Assembly (NCBI GenBank): GCA_900546085.1
Contig: URBS01000048.1
Location: 1-14,017 of the forward strand
DNA from: an uncultured Collinsella sp.
GTDB lineage: Bacteria; Actinomycetota; Coriobacteriia; Coriobacteriales; Coriobacteriaceae
Direction: 5' to 3'
Length of the DNA stretch: 14,017 nt
Within the stretch, counting starts at the first letter, position 1, and each line of letters begins with the position of its first letter. This document shows positions 7,296-13,559 of this stretch, one piece after another. Under the pieces are notes generated by a model, which saw only the letters and a program-made list of their open reading frames with translations, was not told the DNA's origin and did no database searches. A program made the translations under genes and the position numbers.

Positions 7296-8369
7296 ATGGC
7301 ACTGCCTAAGGATTTCATCGACACCAACGACTTCACCAAAGAGCAGATCCTGGCTATCGAGGATCTTGGCCTGGCAATGAAGAAGGCCATCAAGGTTGAC
7401 GGTTATTATCCGCACCTGCTCCGCAACAAGAGCCTTGGCATGATCTTCCAGCAGGTCTCCACCCGCACTCGTCTTTCCTTCGAGACCGCTATGACCGACC
7501 TCGGCGGCCATGCTCAGTTCTATGGCCCTGGCACCATCCAGCTCGGCGGTCACGAGTCCCTGGGCGACACCGCTCGCGTTATGGGCTCGCTGCTCGACAT
7601 CATGATGGCTCGCGTTGACCGTCACAAGGACGTCGTCGGCCTCGCCGAGGGCTCCGCTGTGCCCGTCATCAACGGCATGTCCGAGTTCAACCATCCCACG
7701 CAGGAGATGGGCGACCTCATGACCATGCTCGAGAACCTCCCCGAGGGCAAGAAGATCGAGGACTGCACCCTGGCCTTCATCGGCGACGCCACCCAGGTCT
7801 GCGTCTCCCTCATGTTCATCGCTTCCAAGGTCGGCATGAAGTTTGTCCAGTTTGGACCTAAGGGCCACCAGATCCCCGACGGCGGCCTGCACGTTGGCAC
7901 CGTCGAGGAGCGCGCCGAGTTCGGCAAGCAGATGATGGCCATCGCCGAGGAGAACTGCAAGGTCTCCGGCGGCTCGGTCGTCATCTCCGACGACATCGAG
8001 TGCATCAAGGGCGCCGACTTCATCTACACCGACGTGTGGTATGGCCTGTACGACGAGGAGGTCTCGGGCGAGAACTACATGGACGTGTTCTATCCCAAGT
8101 ATCAGGTCACCATGGACATGATGAACTTCGCCGGCCCCAACTCCAAGTTCATGCACTGCCTGCCGGCCACCCGCAACGAGGAGGTCGTCGACGAGGTCAT
8201 GGACGATCCCGAGCGCTCCCTGTGCTGGGTCGAGGCCGAGAACCGCAAGCACTCCATCCGTGCTCTCCTTGCCGCCCTGGGCAAGCGCACCCCGCTCAAC
8301 GACGAGGGTGTCGAGTACTCCGCCAAGGCTGAGCTCCACGCCGCTCTCGAGGCTCTCGAGCAGCTCTAA
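7296..8369 (+). CDS. ptcA: Putrescine carbamoyltransferase
   Basis: This cytoplasmic enzyme runs catabolically: N-carbamoylputrescine plus phosphate gives putrescine plus carbamoyl phosphate. It has 357 residues. Visible family motifs are STRTR (55-59) for carbamoyl phosphate, HPTQ (133-136) and HCLPA (287-291). The segments PGTIQLGGHESLGDTARV and INGMSEFNHPTQEMGD, and TDVWYGLY (245-252), match known putrescine carbamoyltransferases rather than ornithine or aspartate enzymes. The C-terminal helix (about 340-357) fits the extra helix that stabilises the trimer in this family. I chose the ATG at 7296 over an in-frame upstream ATG because AAAGGA (7283-7288) precedes it by 7 bases and homologues begin here. 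It is the first gene of the agmatine module and shares a divergent promoter region with luxR. Strong codon bias suggests high expression. Confidence 0.95.
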   Translation: MALPKDFIDTNDFTKEQILAIEDLGLAMKKAIKVDGYYPHLLRNKSLGMIFQQVSTRTRLSFETAMTDLGGHAQFYGPGTIQLGGHESLGDTARVMGSLLDIMMARVDRHKDVVGLAEGSAVPVINGMSEFNHPTQEMGDLMTMLENLPEGKKIEDCTLAFIGDATQVCVSLMFIASKVGMKFVQFGPKGHQIPDGGLHVGTVEERAEFGKQMMAIAEENCKVSGGSVVISDDIECIKGADFIYTDVWYGLYDEEVSGENYMDVFYPKYQVTMDMMNFAGPNSKFMHCLPATRNEEVVDEVMDDPERSLCWVEAENRKHSIRALLAALGKRTPLNDEGVEYSAKAELHAALEALEQL

Positions 8370-8395
8370 GCCTCAAGGCTTCTAAAAGCACGTTT

Positions 8396-8471
8396 GCGGG
8401 CGGCGGATGCTCGTCTCCTGTCGCCCGCTCACCGAGGCCCAAGCAATTGCCTTAATACCTTAGGGCCTCGG
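8396..8471 (+). other. Two hairpins between ptcA and aguD
   Basis: GCGGGCG (8396-8402) pairs with CGCCCGC (8422-8428), and CCGAGGCCC (8432-8440) pairs perfectly with GGGCCTCGG (8463-8471) across a 22-base loop. Neither is followed by a T-run. They may be mRNA-stabilising or processing structures that set the relative amounts of the two messages. Confidence 0.5.
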
Positions 8472-8502
8472 ATCTGTCCAAGACTGAGCGAAGGAGCTCA
8501 TC

Positions 8503-9942
8503 ATGAGCGACGGAAAGAAAAAGCTTTCCTTCTTGACGGTCATTTCGACCATCATCTGCGTCGTCTTCGTTTGCGAGGCCGCCGCTCCTGCTGCTGCCAT
8601 TGGCAACCAGCAGTTCTTCTGGTGGATCTTCCTGATCCTGACCTTCCTGCTTCCCTACGGCATGGTTGTCGCCGAGCTCGGTACCACCTATGACGGCGAG
8701 GGCGGCATTTACGACTGGGTACGCGATGGCCTAGGCGACAAATGGGGCGCCCGCATCTCGTACTACTACTGGGTCAACTACCCGCTGTGGATCGCCTCGC
8801 TGGCTACCATGTTCCCCGACATTTTGGGCATGGTCTTTGGCGTCGAGTTCAACTTGATCGCCAAGATGGGTATCGATCTTGCCTTTGTGTGGATCGTCTA
8901 CCTCATGGGCCGCTCCAAGGCGGCCGACTCCGAGTGGGTCCTTAACGGTGGCGCCATCATCAAGGTCGCCGTCGCCGTTATCGTTGGCGCTTTGGGCATT
9001 TGGTATGCCATGGAGAACGGTTTTGCGAACGACATGTCCGCTGCCACCTTCCTGCCCGAGCTCACCAACACCAACGCTCTCGGCTACCTGTCGATCATCA
9101 TCTTTAACTTCATGGGCTTCGAGGTCATCTGCACCATGACCGACGACATGGCCGATCCCGCTCGCGATATCCCCAAGGCTATCATCGTCGGTGGCCTGTC
9201 CATCGCCGTGATCTACCTGTTCGCTGGCTTTGGCATCGGCGCTGCTGTGCCGGCCGATTCCATCGACCCCGACTATGGCATGATTGTCGCAGTCCAGACC
9301 ATGGTGGGCGACTCCATGATCTTCAAGGTCATCTGCATCGCCTTCCTGATCACCCTGTTCGCCAACATGGCCGCCTGGTCCTTCGGCGTCAACTCCGTCG
9401 CCCGCTACGCTGCCGAGCACGGCAACATGCCCAAGGTCTTCGCCTCGATGATTTCGGATGACGACATGCCCAACGGCGCCAACCTGGTCAACGCCGTCGT
9501 TGCCTCCCTGGTGCTGTGCCTGCAGCTGGTTCCCATCGACGCCATCTCCAACGGCGTCTTCTGGATGCTCTTCGGCACCTCCGTCGTCTTCCTGCTGCTG
9601 ACCTACATCCCGATGTTCCCGGCGTTCCTCAGCCTTCGCAAGAACGACCCCGACCGCGAGCGCATCTTCACGTTCCCGTTTAAGGGTGCCATGATGAAGG
9701 TCATGCTGGCCATCCCTTGCATCGAGCTGATTCTGGCCATCGTTGCAACGCTGGTGCCGCTCTCTGCCGCTGAAATTGGCGACAAGCTCCCGATGATCGT
9801 TATCTTCATCGTGCTTCTGCTCATCGGCGAGGTTGTCCGCGTCGTCAGCGCTAAGGGCCGCGAGACCGAGTACAAGGGCCTCACTCCCGAGCTGGCAGCT
9901 CAGCGTCTCGCTGAGGAGGCTGCCGAGGCCGAGGAGAACTAG
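8503..9942 (+). CDS. aguD: Agmatine/putrescine antiporter, APC superfamily
   Basis: This inner-membrane exchanger has 479 residues and about twelve hydrophobic segments (roughly 12-33, 38-59, 86-108, 118-138, 148-168, 193-215, 226-250, 272-300, 328-348, 353-375, 400-422, 434-455). The N-terminal stretch with CEAAAPAAAIGNQQFFWW and the NFMGFEV segment near residue 205 are typical of glutamate/GABA- and agmatine/putrescine-type APC antiporters. Its place between ptcA and aguA points to agmatine uptake in exchange for putrescine. The start has AAGGAG (8491-8496) 6 bases upstream. The acidic, alanine-rich tail is cytoplasmic. Codon bias is as strong as in ptcA and aguA. Substrate specificity is inferred from neighbours. 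Confidence 0.88.
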   Translation: MSDGKKKLSFLTVISTIICVVFVCEAAAPAAAIGNQQFFWWIFLILTFLLPYGMVVAELGTTYDGEGGIYDWVRDGLGDKWGARISYYYWVNYPLWIASLATMFPDILGMVFGVEFNLIAKMGIDLAFVWIVYLMGRSKAADSEWVLNGGAIIKVAVAVIVGALGIWYAMENGFANDMSAATFLPELTNTNALGYLSIIIFNFMGFEVICTMTDDMADPARDIPKAIIVGGLSIAVIYLFAGFGIGAAVPADSIDPDYGMIVAVQTMVGDSMIFKVICIAFLITLFANMAAWSFGVNSVARYAAEHGNMPKVFASMISDDDMPNGANLVNAVVASLVLCLQLVPIDAISNGVFWMLFGTSVVFLLLTYIPMFPAFLSLRKNDPDRERIFTFPFKGAMMKVMLAIPCIELILAIVATLVPLSAAEIGDKLPMIVIFIVLLLIGEVVRVVSAKGRETEYKGLTPELAAQRLAEEAAEAEEN

Positions 9943-10309
9943 AGCACCCGGTTCTGGGGCTCCAACCCTCCTCGCGTACCAACGTGCGCTTCGTCGGGCT
10001 TGTCGCTCCCGACTCCGGGCACTCTAGCCTCTTCGGAGACGTGCCCAAGCGACAGGTTTGCTAACCATTCCCCGGGGTGGGCGTGAGCGATAGCTCCGGT
10101 AACCACCGCCCACCCCAATCTCTCTTCCGTATCCTTCGTGCGTTTTGTCTCCGCGCACTTGGTTACGTCGTCGCTTGCCGGTGCGACTCCGTGAAAACCG
10201 GCGCCGGGCGCCCCGACCTTTGCCGGGGAACGGGCGCCTACCATCTCTTGGTTTTAGGCTGCGGGTAACCCGCCCGCAGCAAGCGATCGTTCGATTTGGA
10301 GGAAATCTT
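9942..10309 (+). ncRNA. Highly structured leader between aguD and aguA, candidate cis-regulatory RNA
   Basis: This 367-base gap contains many helices. A 7-bp stem with one bulge runs 9942-9962. GTCGGG/CCCGAC pairs 9993-9998 with 10008-10013; its loop (9999-10007) can also pair with 10048-10056 over nine bases including one G-U. GGGCAC/GTGCCC pairs 10017-10022 with 10041-10046. GGGGTGGGCG/CGCCCACCCC, a perfect 10-bp stem, pairs 10074-10083 with 10107-10116. GTGCG/CGCAC is at 10138-10142/10154-10158, GTCGC/GCGAC at 10170-10174/10183-10187, AAAACC/GGTTTT at 10194-10199/10250-10255, GGCGCCC/GGGCGCC at 10207-10213/10232-10238 and GCTGCGGG/CCCGCAGC at 10258-10265/10273-10280. The last ends 17 bases before the aguA ribosome site. 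It matches no riboswitch class I can recognise. The RNA type is inferred. Confidence 0.5.
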
Positions 10310-11515
10310 ATGCGTACGATCACCGAGTCCGAGTCCACCCCCAAGGCCGACGGCTTCTTTATGCCCGCTGAGTTCGCCCCGCAGGATCGCGTGTGGATGG
10401 GTTGGCCCCACCGCACCGACACCTGGGCCCACGGCGCCAAGCCGGCTCAGAAGCAGTATGCCGCCATCGCCCGCGCCATCGCCGAGTTCACCCCGGTTAC
10501 CATGTGCGCCAACCAGGTCGACTATGCCAACTGCAAGGCCGTCTTCGAGAACGACGAGAACGTCACCGTTATCGAGATGACCACCGACGACGCTTGGTTC
10601 CGCGACACTGCCGCCACCTACGTCATCAACGGCAAGGGTGAGAAGCGTGCCAACCACTGGCACTTCAACGCCTACGGCGGTCTCGTCGATGGCCTCTATT
10701 TCCCGTGGGACAAGGACGAGCAGATCGCCCTTAAGATGGCTGAGCTCTCCGGCTGCCGTCGCTACCGTCCCGATGACATGATTCTCGAGGGCGGCTCCAT
10801 CACCGTCGACGGCGAGGGCACCCTTGTCGTGACCGACCAGTGCCTGCTTTCCCCGGGCCGCACCTGCTCTGCGGTGCTCGAGGAGGAAGAGGATCCCGAG
10901 TCCATCTGGCCCAAGTTCCACAAGAAGTTTGAGCCCTGGAGCGAGGAGCTTCGCGCCTACATGGACGAGCACCTCAAGGATTACCTGGGCGTCGAGAAGG
11001 TCATCTGGGTCAAGGAGGGCATCGACCCCGAGGAGACCAACGGTCATATCGACGACGTCGCCACGTTCATCGCTCCGGGCGTCATGGCCTGCATCTGGAC
11101 CGACGATCCCGAGTATCCGTTCTACGAGCAGTGCCACGCTGCCTACGAGACCCTCTCCAACGCCGTTGACGCCAAGGGCCGCAAGATGAAGGTCTACAAG
11201 CTCTGCATGCCCGTGAACCCGCTGTTCATGGACCAGGCTTCCTGCGACACCATCGACGCCGACGAGAACGCCGAGCCGCGCGTCCCCGACGAGCCGCTGA
11301 TCGCCTCCTACATGAACTACCTGGTCACCAACCACGGCGTTATCGTCCCGCAGTACGGCGATGAGAACGACCAGCTGGCCGTTGACACGCTCCAGAAGAT
11401 CTACGACGAGGTCTGGGGCGAGGGCGTCTACAAGTGCGCCGGCGTTCAGTCCGAGCAGGTCGTCTTCGGTGGCGGCAATATCCACTGCATCACCCAGCAG
11501 GAGCCGTCCGCGTAA
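10310..11515 (+). CDS. aguA: Agmatine deiminase
   Basis: This cytoplasmic enzyme of the guanidino-group-modifying superfamily converts agmatine and water to N-carbamoylputrescine and ammonia. Signature elements are MGWPHR (30-35), WFRDTA (96-101), EGGS (160-163), NGHIDD (244-249, with catalytic H246) and GGGNIHCITQQEP with nucleophile C393. At 401 residues it is longer than typical AguA (about 365-370); the extra length includes a charged insertion around 187-220 and a few residues near 310-325. The usual W-x-R-D-T/S-G-P motif reads W-F-R-D-T-A-A. The start ATG has GGAGG (10298-10302) 7 bases upstream; longer in-frame starts would run through the structured leader and are rejected. It supplies the substrate for PtcA. 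Codon bias is strong. Confidence 0.95.
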   Translation: MRTITESESTPKADGFFMPAEFAPQDRVWMGWPHRTDTWAHGAKPAQKQYAAIARAIAEFTPVTMCANQVDYANCKAVFENDENVTVIEMTTDDAWFRDTAATYVINGKGEKRANHWHFNAYGGLVDGLYFPWDKDEQIALKMAELSGCRRYRPDDMILEGGSITVDGEGTLVVTDQCLLSPGRTCSAVLEEEEDPESIWPKFHKKFEPWSEELRAYMDEHLKDYLGVEKVIWVKEGIDPEETNGHIDDVATFIAPGVMACIWTDDPEYPFYEQCHAAYETLSNAVDAKGRKMKVYKLCMPVNPLFMDQASCDTIDADENAEPRVPDEPLIASYMNYLVTNHGVIVPQYGDENDQLAVDTLQKIYDEVWGEGVYKCAGVQSEQVVFGGGNIHCITQQEPSA

Positions 11516-11524
11516 TTGTCTGTC

Positions 11525-11617
11525 TTCCCGAGGCACGGCACCTTGCCCTTCAATCGTCGGGCATGACCCTTAAGGTCTATGCCCTCCTCTTTCAGGGCAA
11601 TCTGCCGCACCTCGGAA
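11525..11617 (+). ncRNA. Nested multi-stem RNA structure after aguA
   Basis: Five helices nest in order. CCGAGG/CCTCGG pairs 11528-11533 with 11610-11615. CGGCA/TGCCG pairs 11536-11540 with 11603-11607. TTGCCC/GGGCAA pairs 11543-11548 with 11595-11600. GGGCAT/ATGCCC pairs 11559-11564 with 11579-11584. GACC/GGTC pairs 11565-11568 with 11574-11577. It begins 10 bases after the aguA stop and has no T-run, so it is not a simple terminator. It may be a 3' stability element or the first domain of a leader RNA for the second antiporter. Confidence 0.45.
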
Positions 11618-11626
11618 ACCCAGCCA

Positions 11627-11667
11627 ATCACGCAGACGCTTAATCGTCTGGCTTCCTGAGCCGTGAT
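11627..11667 (+). ncRNA. Compact three-way junction
   Basis: ATCACG (11627-11632) pairs with CGTGAT (11662-11667), enclosing CAGACG/CGTCTG (11633-11638/11645-11650) and a 3-bp stem GCT/AGC (11651-11653/11659-11661). No unpaired bases remain at the junction. It lies between two copies of a 20-base direct repeat (11611-11630 and 11670-11689, 17 of 20 identical) that each contain AACCCAGCC. Confidence 0.45.
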
Positions 11668-11675
11668 GCTTCGGG

Positions 11676-11767
11676 AACCCAGCCGATCAATCGGACGGTC
11701 GGTGAATCGGACCATCTTGGGGCATTGATGGTCGGTTTATTCGATGTCTTGGTCGGCTGGGTTTTTC
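11676..11767 (+). terminator. Intrinsic terminator with large structured loop, possible attenuator
   Basis: AACCCAGCCGA (11676-11686) pairs perfectly over 11 bases with TCGGCTGGGTT (11753-11763), and a T-run follows (11762-11766, then CTTT). The loop contains further stems, CCGAT/ATCGG near 11683-11694 and ACCATC/GATGGT (11711-11716/11727-11732). An upstream AACCCAGCC (11617-11625) can compete for the same 3' arm, so alternative folds are possible. Confidence 0.65.
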
Positions 11768-11770
11768 TTT

Positions 11771-11802
11771 GGGCACTCCGTTGCCTCCACTTCGGAGTGC
11801 CC
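11771..11802 (+). terminator. Perfect 10-bp hairpin, weak terminator
   Basis: GGGCACTCCG (11771-11780) pairs perfectly with CGGAGTGCCC (11793-11802) around a 12-base loop. Only a short, interrupted T-stretch (CTCTTT) follows. It directly follows the terminator ending at 11767. Confidence 0.5.
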
Positions 11803-11818
11803 GCCTCTTTGATTGAGT

Positions 11819-11887
11819 ACGCGTCTGATCTGGGATTTATTGCGGGTTAGGCCAATTGTTCGCTTGAATATCCCAGGTCAGACGCGT
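11819..11887. promoter_or_regulatory. 18-bp near-perfect inverted repeat
   Basis: ACGCGTCTGATCTGGGAT (11819-11836) pairs with 11870-11887 at 17 Watson-Crick positions and one G-U wobble, across a 33-base loop. No T-run follows. It could be an RNA hairpin, a two-site operator, or the 5' part of a leader controlling the second antiporter. Confidence 0.55.
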
Positions 11888-11942
11888 CTTCAATTGCCAA
11901 AAGATTCCGGTCGCAATCGCGGCCGTTTTGATCGGAGTATTT

Positions 11943-12125
11943 ATGTACCAGCGTATCGTTATCTACACGCGCCTGTTCCGCGAGCGTTGGTCCAACAAAT
12001 GCATCCTCTCTTCTCTTTGGGATGGCACCTGTACCGGTGACGCGGCCTGCAACCCTACCTTGGGCTGCGCCTTCGGTACAGGTGCCATCCTTTTTGCTGT
12101 GAGGGGAGCGTGCCGTGGCAGGTAA
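11943..12125 (+). CDS. Possible leader peptide, arginine-rich N-terminus (60 aa)
   Basis: ATG at 11943 follows GGAG (11934-11937) by 5 bases. The frame begins MYQRIVIYTRLFRERW, with four arginine codons in the first 14, runs through both arms of the terminator at 12020-12095 and ends at TAA 12123-12125. It thus overlaps the second antiporter's GTG start (12115) by 11 bases. A ribosome translating it would melt the terminator and end at the next gene's start, a layout suited to attenuation or coupling. Arginine is the precursor of agmatine, which makes the codons suggestive. The product resembles no protein I know and the frame may be chance. Confidence 0.25.
   Translation: MYQRIVIYTRLFRERWSNKCILSSLWDGTCTGDAACNPTLGCAFGTGAILFAVRGACRGR
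12020..12095 (+). terminator. 17-bp perfect-stem terminator just upstream of second antiporter
   Basis: GGATGGCACCTGTACCG (12020-12036) pairs perfectly with 12074-12090, followed by TTTTT (12091-12095). It ends 5 bases before the ribosome site GAGGGGAG (12101-12108) and 19 before the GTG start. A strong terminator between a leader and its gene usually means conditional read-through. The TGGCACC in the 5' arm recalls a T-box, but the rest of the T-box consensus is missing. Confidence 0.8.
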
Positions 12126-13524
12126 GAAGTTCTCCCTGATCGAGGTCATCCTTTCGGTTATCTGCGTCGTGTTTACCATCGAGGCGGCGGCTCCGGCATC
12201 TGCCATGGGTAACGTGCAGTTCTTCTGGTGGATCTTCCTCATCATTACGTTTTTGCTTCCCTATGGCCTGGTGGTGGCCGAGCTCGGTACGGCGTTCGAT
12301 TCCGAGGGCGGCCTGTACGATTGGGTTCGCCTGGGCTTGGGCGACCGTTGGGGCGCCCGCTGCTCCTGGTGCTATTGGGTCAACTTTCCACTATGGGTAG
12401 CAAGTATCGCCTGCATGTTTCCCAGTGTCATCAATGCGGTATGGGGCATCGAATTTTCGCTTGGGGTCCGAATTGCCATCGAGCTTGCCTTTGTGTGGGG
12501 CGTCACGGTCATGGCAATGCAGCCGGTGGCCGAGGCCGATTGGGTCATGGATGGCGGCGCCGTCATCAAGGTGCTCATTACCGCCGTGGTGGGAATCGTC
12601 GGTATCTGGTTTGCCTGCAATAACGGCTTTGCCAACGACATGTCGCTTAAGACCTTCATTCCAGATTTGGGCGATACCAATTCGTTGACGTACCTATCGA
12701 TCATCTTGTTCAACTTTATGGGCTTCGAAGTGGTCGCGACCTTTGCCAGTACGATGAAAAACCCGTCGCGTGATATCCCCAAGGCGGTTATCGCCGGCGG
12801 CGTTGCCATTGCGGCCATTTACATCATCTGTGGCGTTGGCATTGGGGCCGCGGTCCCCACCGAGCAGCTTTCGCTCGATTCGGGCATTGCGGACGCGGTC
12901 GGCGCCATGGTGGGGCGCAGCCACCCGCTGACAATGATCGTGGGCATGACCTTTTTGGTAACGCTGTTTGCCAACATGATCTGTTGGAGCTTTGGCGTCA
13001 ACAACGTGGCGAGCTATGCCGCGCGCCATGGCAACATGCCGCGTCCCTTTGCGCTGGTGTCCAAGAAGACCGGCATGCCCAACGGCTCGGCACTCATTAA
13101 CGGTTGTTTTGCCAGCTTGGTGCTGCTACTTCAGATTCCGCTGGGCGAAGGTTCCGACGTCTTTTGGGTCTTCTTCTCGATGAACGTCGTCTTTCTGCTC
13201 ATGAGCTATATCCCGATGTTCCCGGCGTTTTGGCGCCTGCGTAAATACGACGACCGCCCACGTGTGTTCCGCGCGCCCTTCGAGGGCAAGGTGCTTGCGG
13301 TAGCGCTTGCGGTGCCGGTGGTAGAGCCCGTGCTTTCCATTGTTGCGACAATCGTGCCGCTTAACAGCTCGCCCGCCGAGATGTCAAAGTTGCCCATTCT
13401 CATGGGTGTGGTGATCGGCGTGTTGCTGGGCGAGGTTTCGCGCCTCATATCGCGCCGCGGCCGCAGCATCGACAATCCCGGCGTTGGCGCAAGGGGGACA
13501 GGTCGCTTTGCACCAAAACAGTAG
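12115..13524 (+). CDS. Second agmatine/putrescine-type antiporter (AguD paralogue)
   Basis: This APC-superfamily exchanger of 469 residues has about twelve hydrophobic segments. It is clearly paralogous to the antiporter at 8503-9942: both share QFFWWIFLI, TFLLPYG, VVAELGT, GLYDWVR/GIYDWVR, LFNFMGFEV/IFNFMGFEV and YIPMFPAF. It starts with GTG at 12115 after GAGGGGAG. Codon choice is less biased than in aguD (more GCG, TTG, CTA, TTA), suggesting lower expression and an older divergence. The acidic tail of AguD is missing; instead the last residues, GARGTGRFAPKQ, are encoded by a GGGACAGGT-containing sequence like a dispersed repeat. It could exchange agmatine, arginine or another diamine; specificity cannot be read. 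It sits after structured leader RNA and a terminator, so it is probably controlled separately. Confidence 0.88.
   Translation: MAGKKFSLIEVILSVICVVFTIEAAAPASAMGNVQFFWWIFLIITFLLPYGLVVAELGTAFDSEGGLYDWVRLGLGDRWGARCSWCYWVNFPLWVASIACMFPSVINAVWGIEFSLGVRIAIELAFVWGVTVMAMQPVAEADWVMDGGAVIKVLITAVVGIVGIWFACNNGFANDMSLKTFIPDLGDTNSLTYLSIILFNFMGFEVVATFASTMKNPSRDIPKAVIAGGVAIAAIYIICGVGIGAAVPTEQLSLDSGIADAVGAMVGRSHPLTMIVGMTFLVTLFANMICWSFGVNNVASYAARHGNMPRPFALVSKKTGMPNGSALINGCFASLVLLLQIPLGEGSDVFWVFFSMNVVFLLMSYIPMFPAFWRLRKYDDRPRVFRAPFEGKVLAVALAVPVVEPVLSIVATIVPLNSSPAEMSKLPILMGVVIGVLLGEVSRLISRRGRSIDNPGVGARGTGRFAPKQ
13493..13520 (+). repeat. Repeat-like sequence at the end of the second antiporter gene
   Basis: GGGGGACAGGT (13493-13503), followed by CGCTTTGCACCAAAAC, encodes the C-terminal residues of the antiporter. 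The core GGGACAGGT also lies, on minus, in the luxR terminator loop (5988-5980). A 9-base match is weak evidence alone; my impression that this motif recurs between Coriobacteriia genes is from general knowledge. Confidence 0.35.
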
Positions 13525-13559
13525 CGCCGCGAGTTGTGCGGTGCTAGATGCATCTTGGA

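Noticed and set aside
7227..8339. Long minus-strand reading frame opposite ptcA
   Set aside because: It is antisense to a clear carbamoyltransferase and shows no domain.
7296..8369. Ornithine carbamoyltransferase
   Set aside because: The IQLGGHESLGDTARV and YGLY segments and the aguA/aguD neighbours fit putrescine carbamoyltransferase better.
10160..10260. Cobalamin-type riboswitch in the aguA leader
   Set aside because: GGTGCGACTCCGTGAAAACC superficially recalls part of it, but no B12 box or conserved core is present.
10238..11536. Long minus-strand reading frame opposite aguA
   Set aside because: It is rich in low-complexity D/G/H/V/L sequence typical of antisense frames in high-GC coding, with no family motif; aguA on plus is certain.
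11516..12114. T-box riboswitch upstream of the second antiporter
   Set aside because: The terminator 5' arm contains TGGCACC, but the wider T-box consensus (TGGNACCGCG) and a recognisable stem I with specifier loop are missing.
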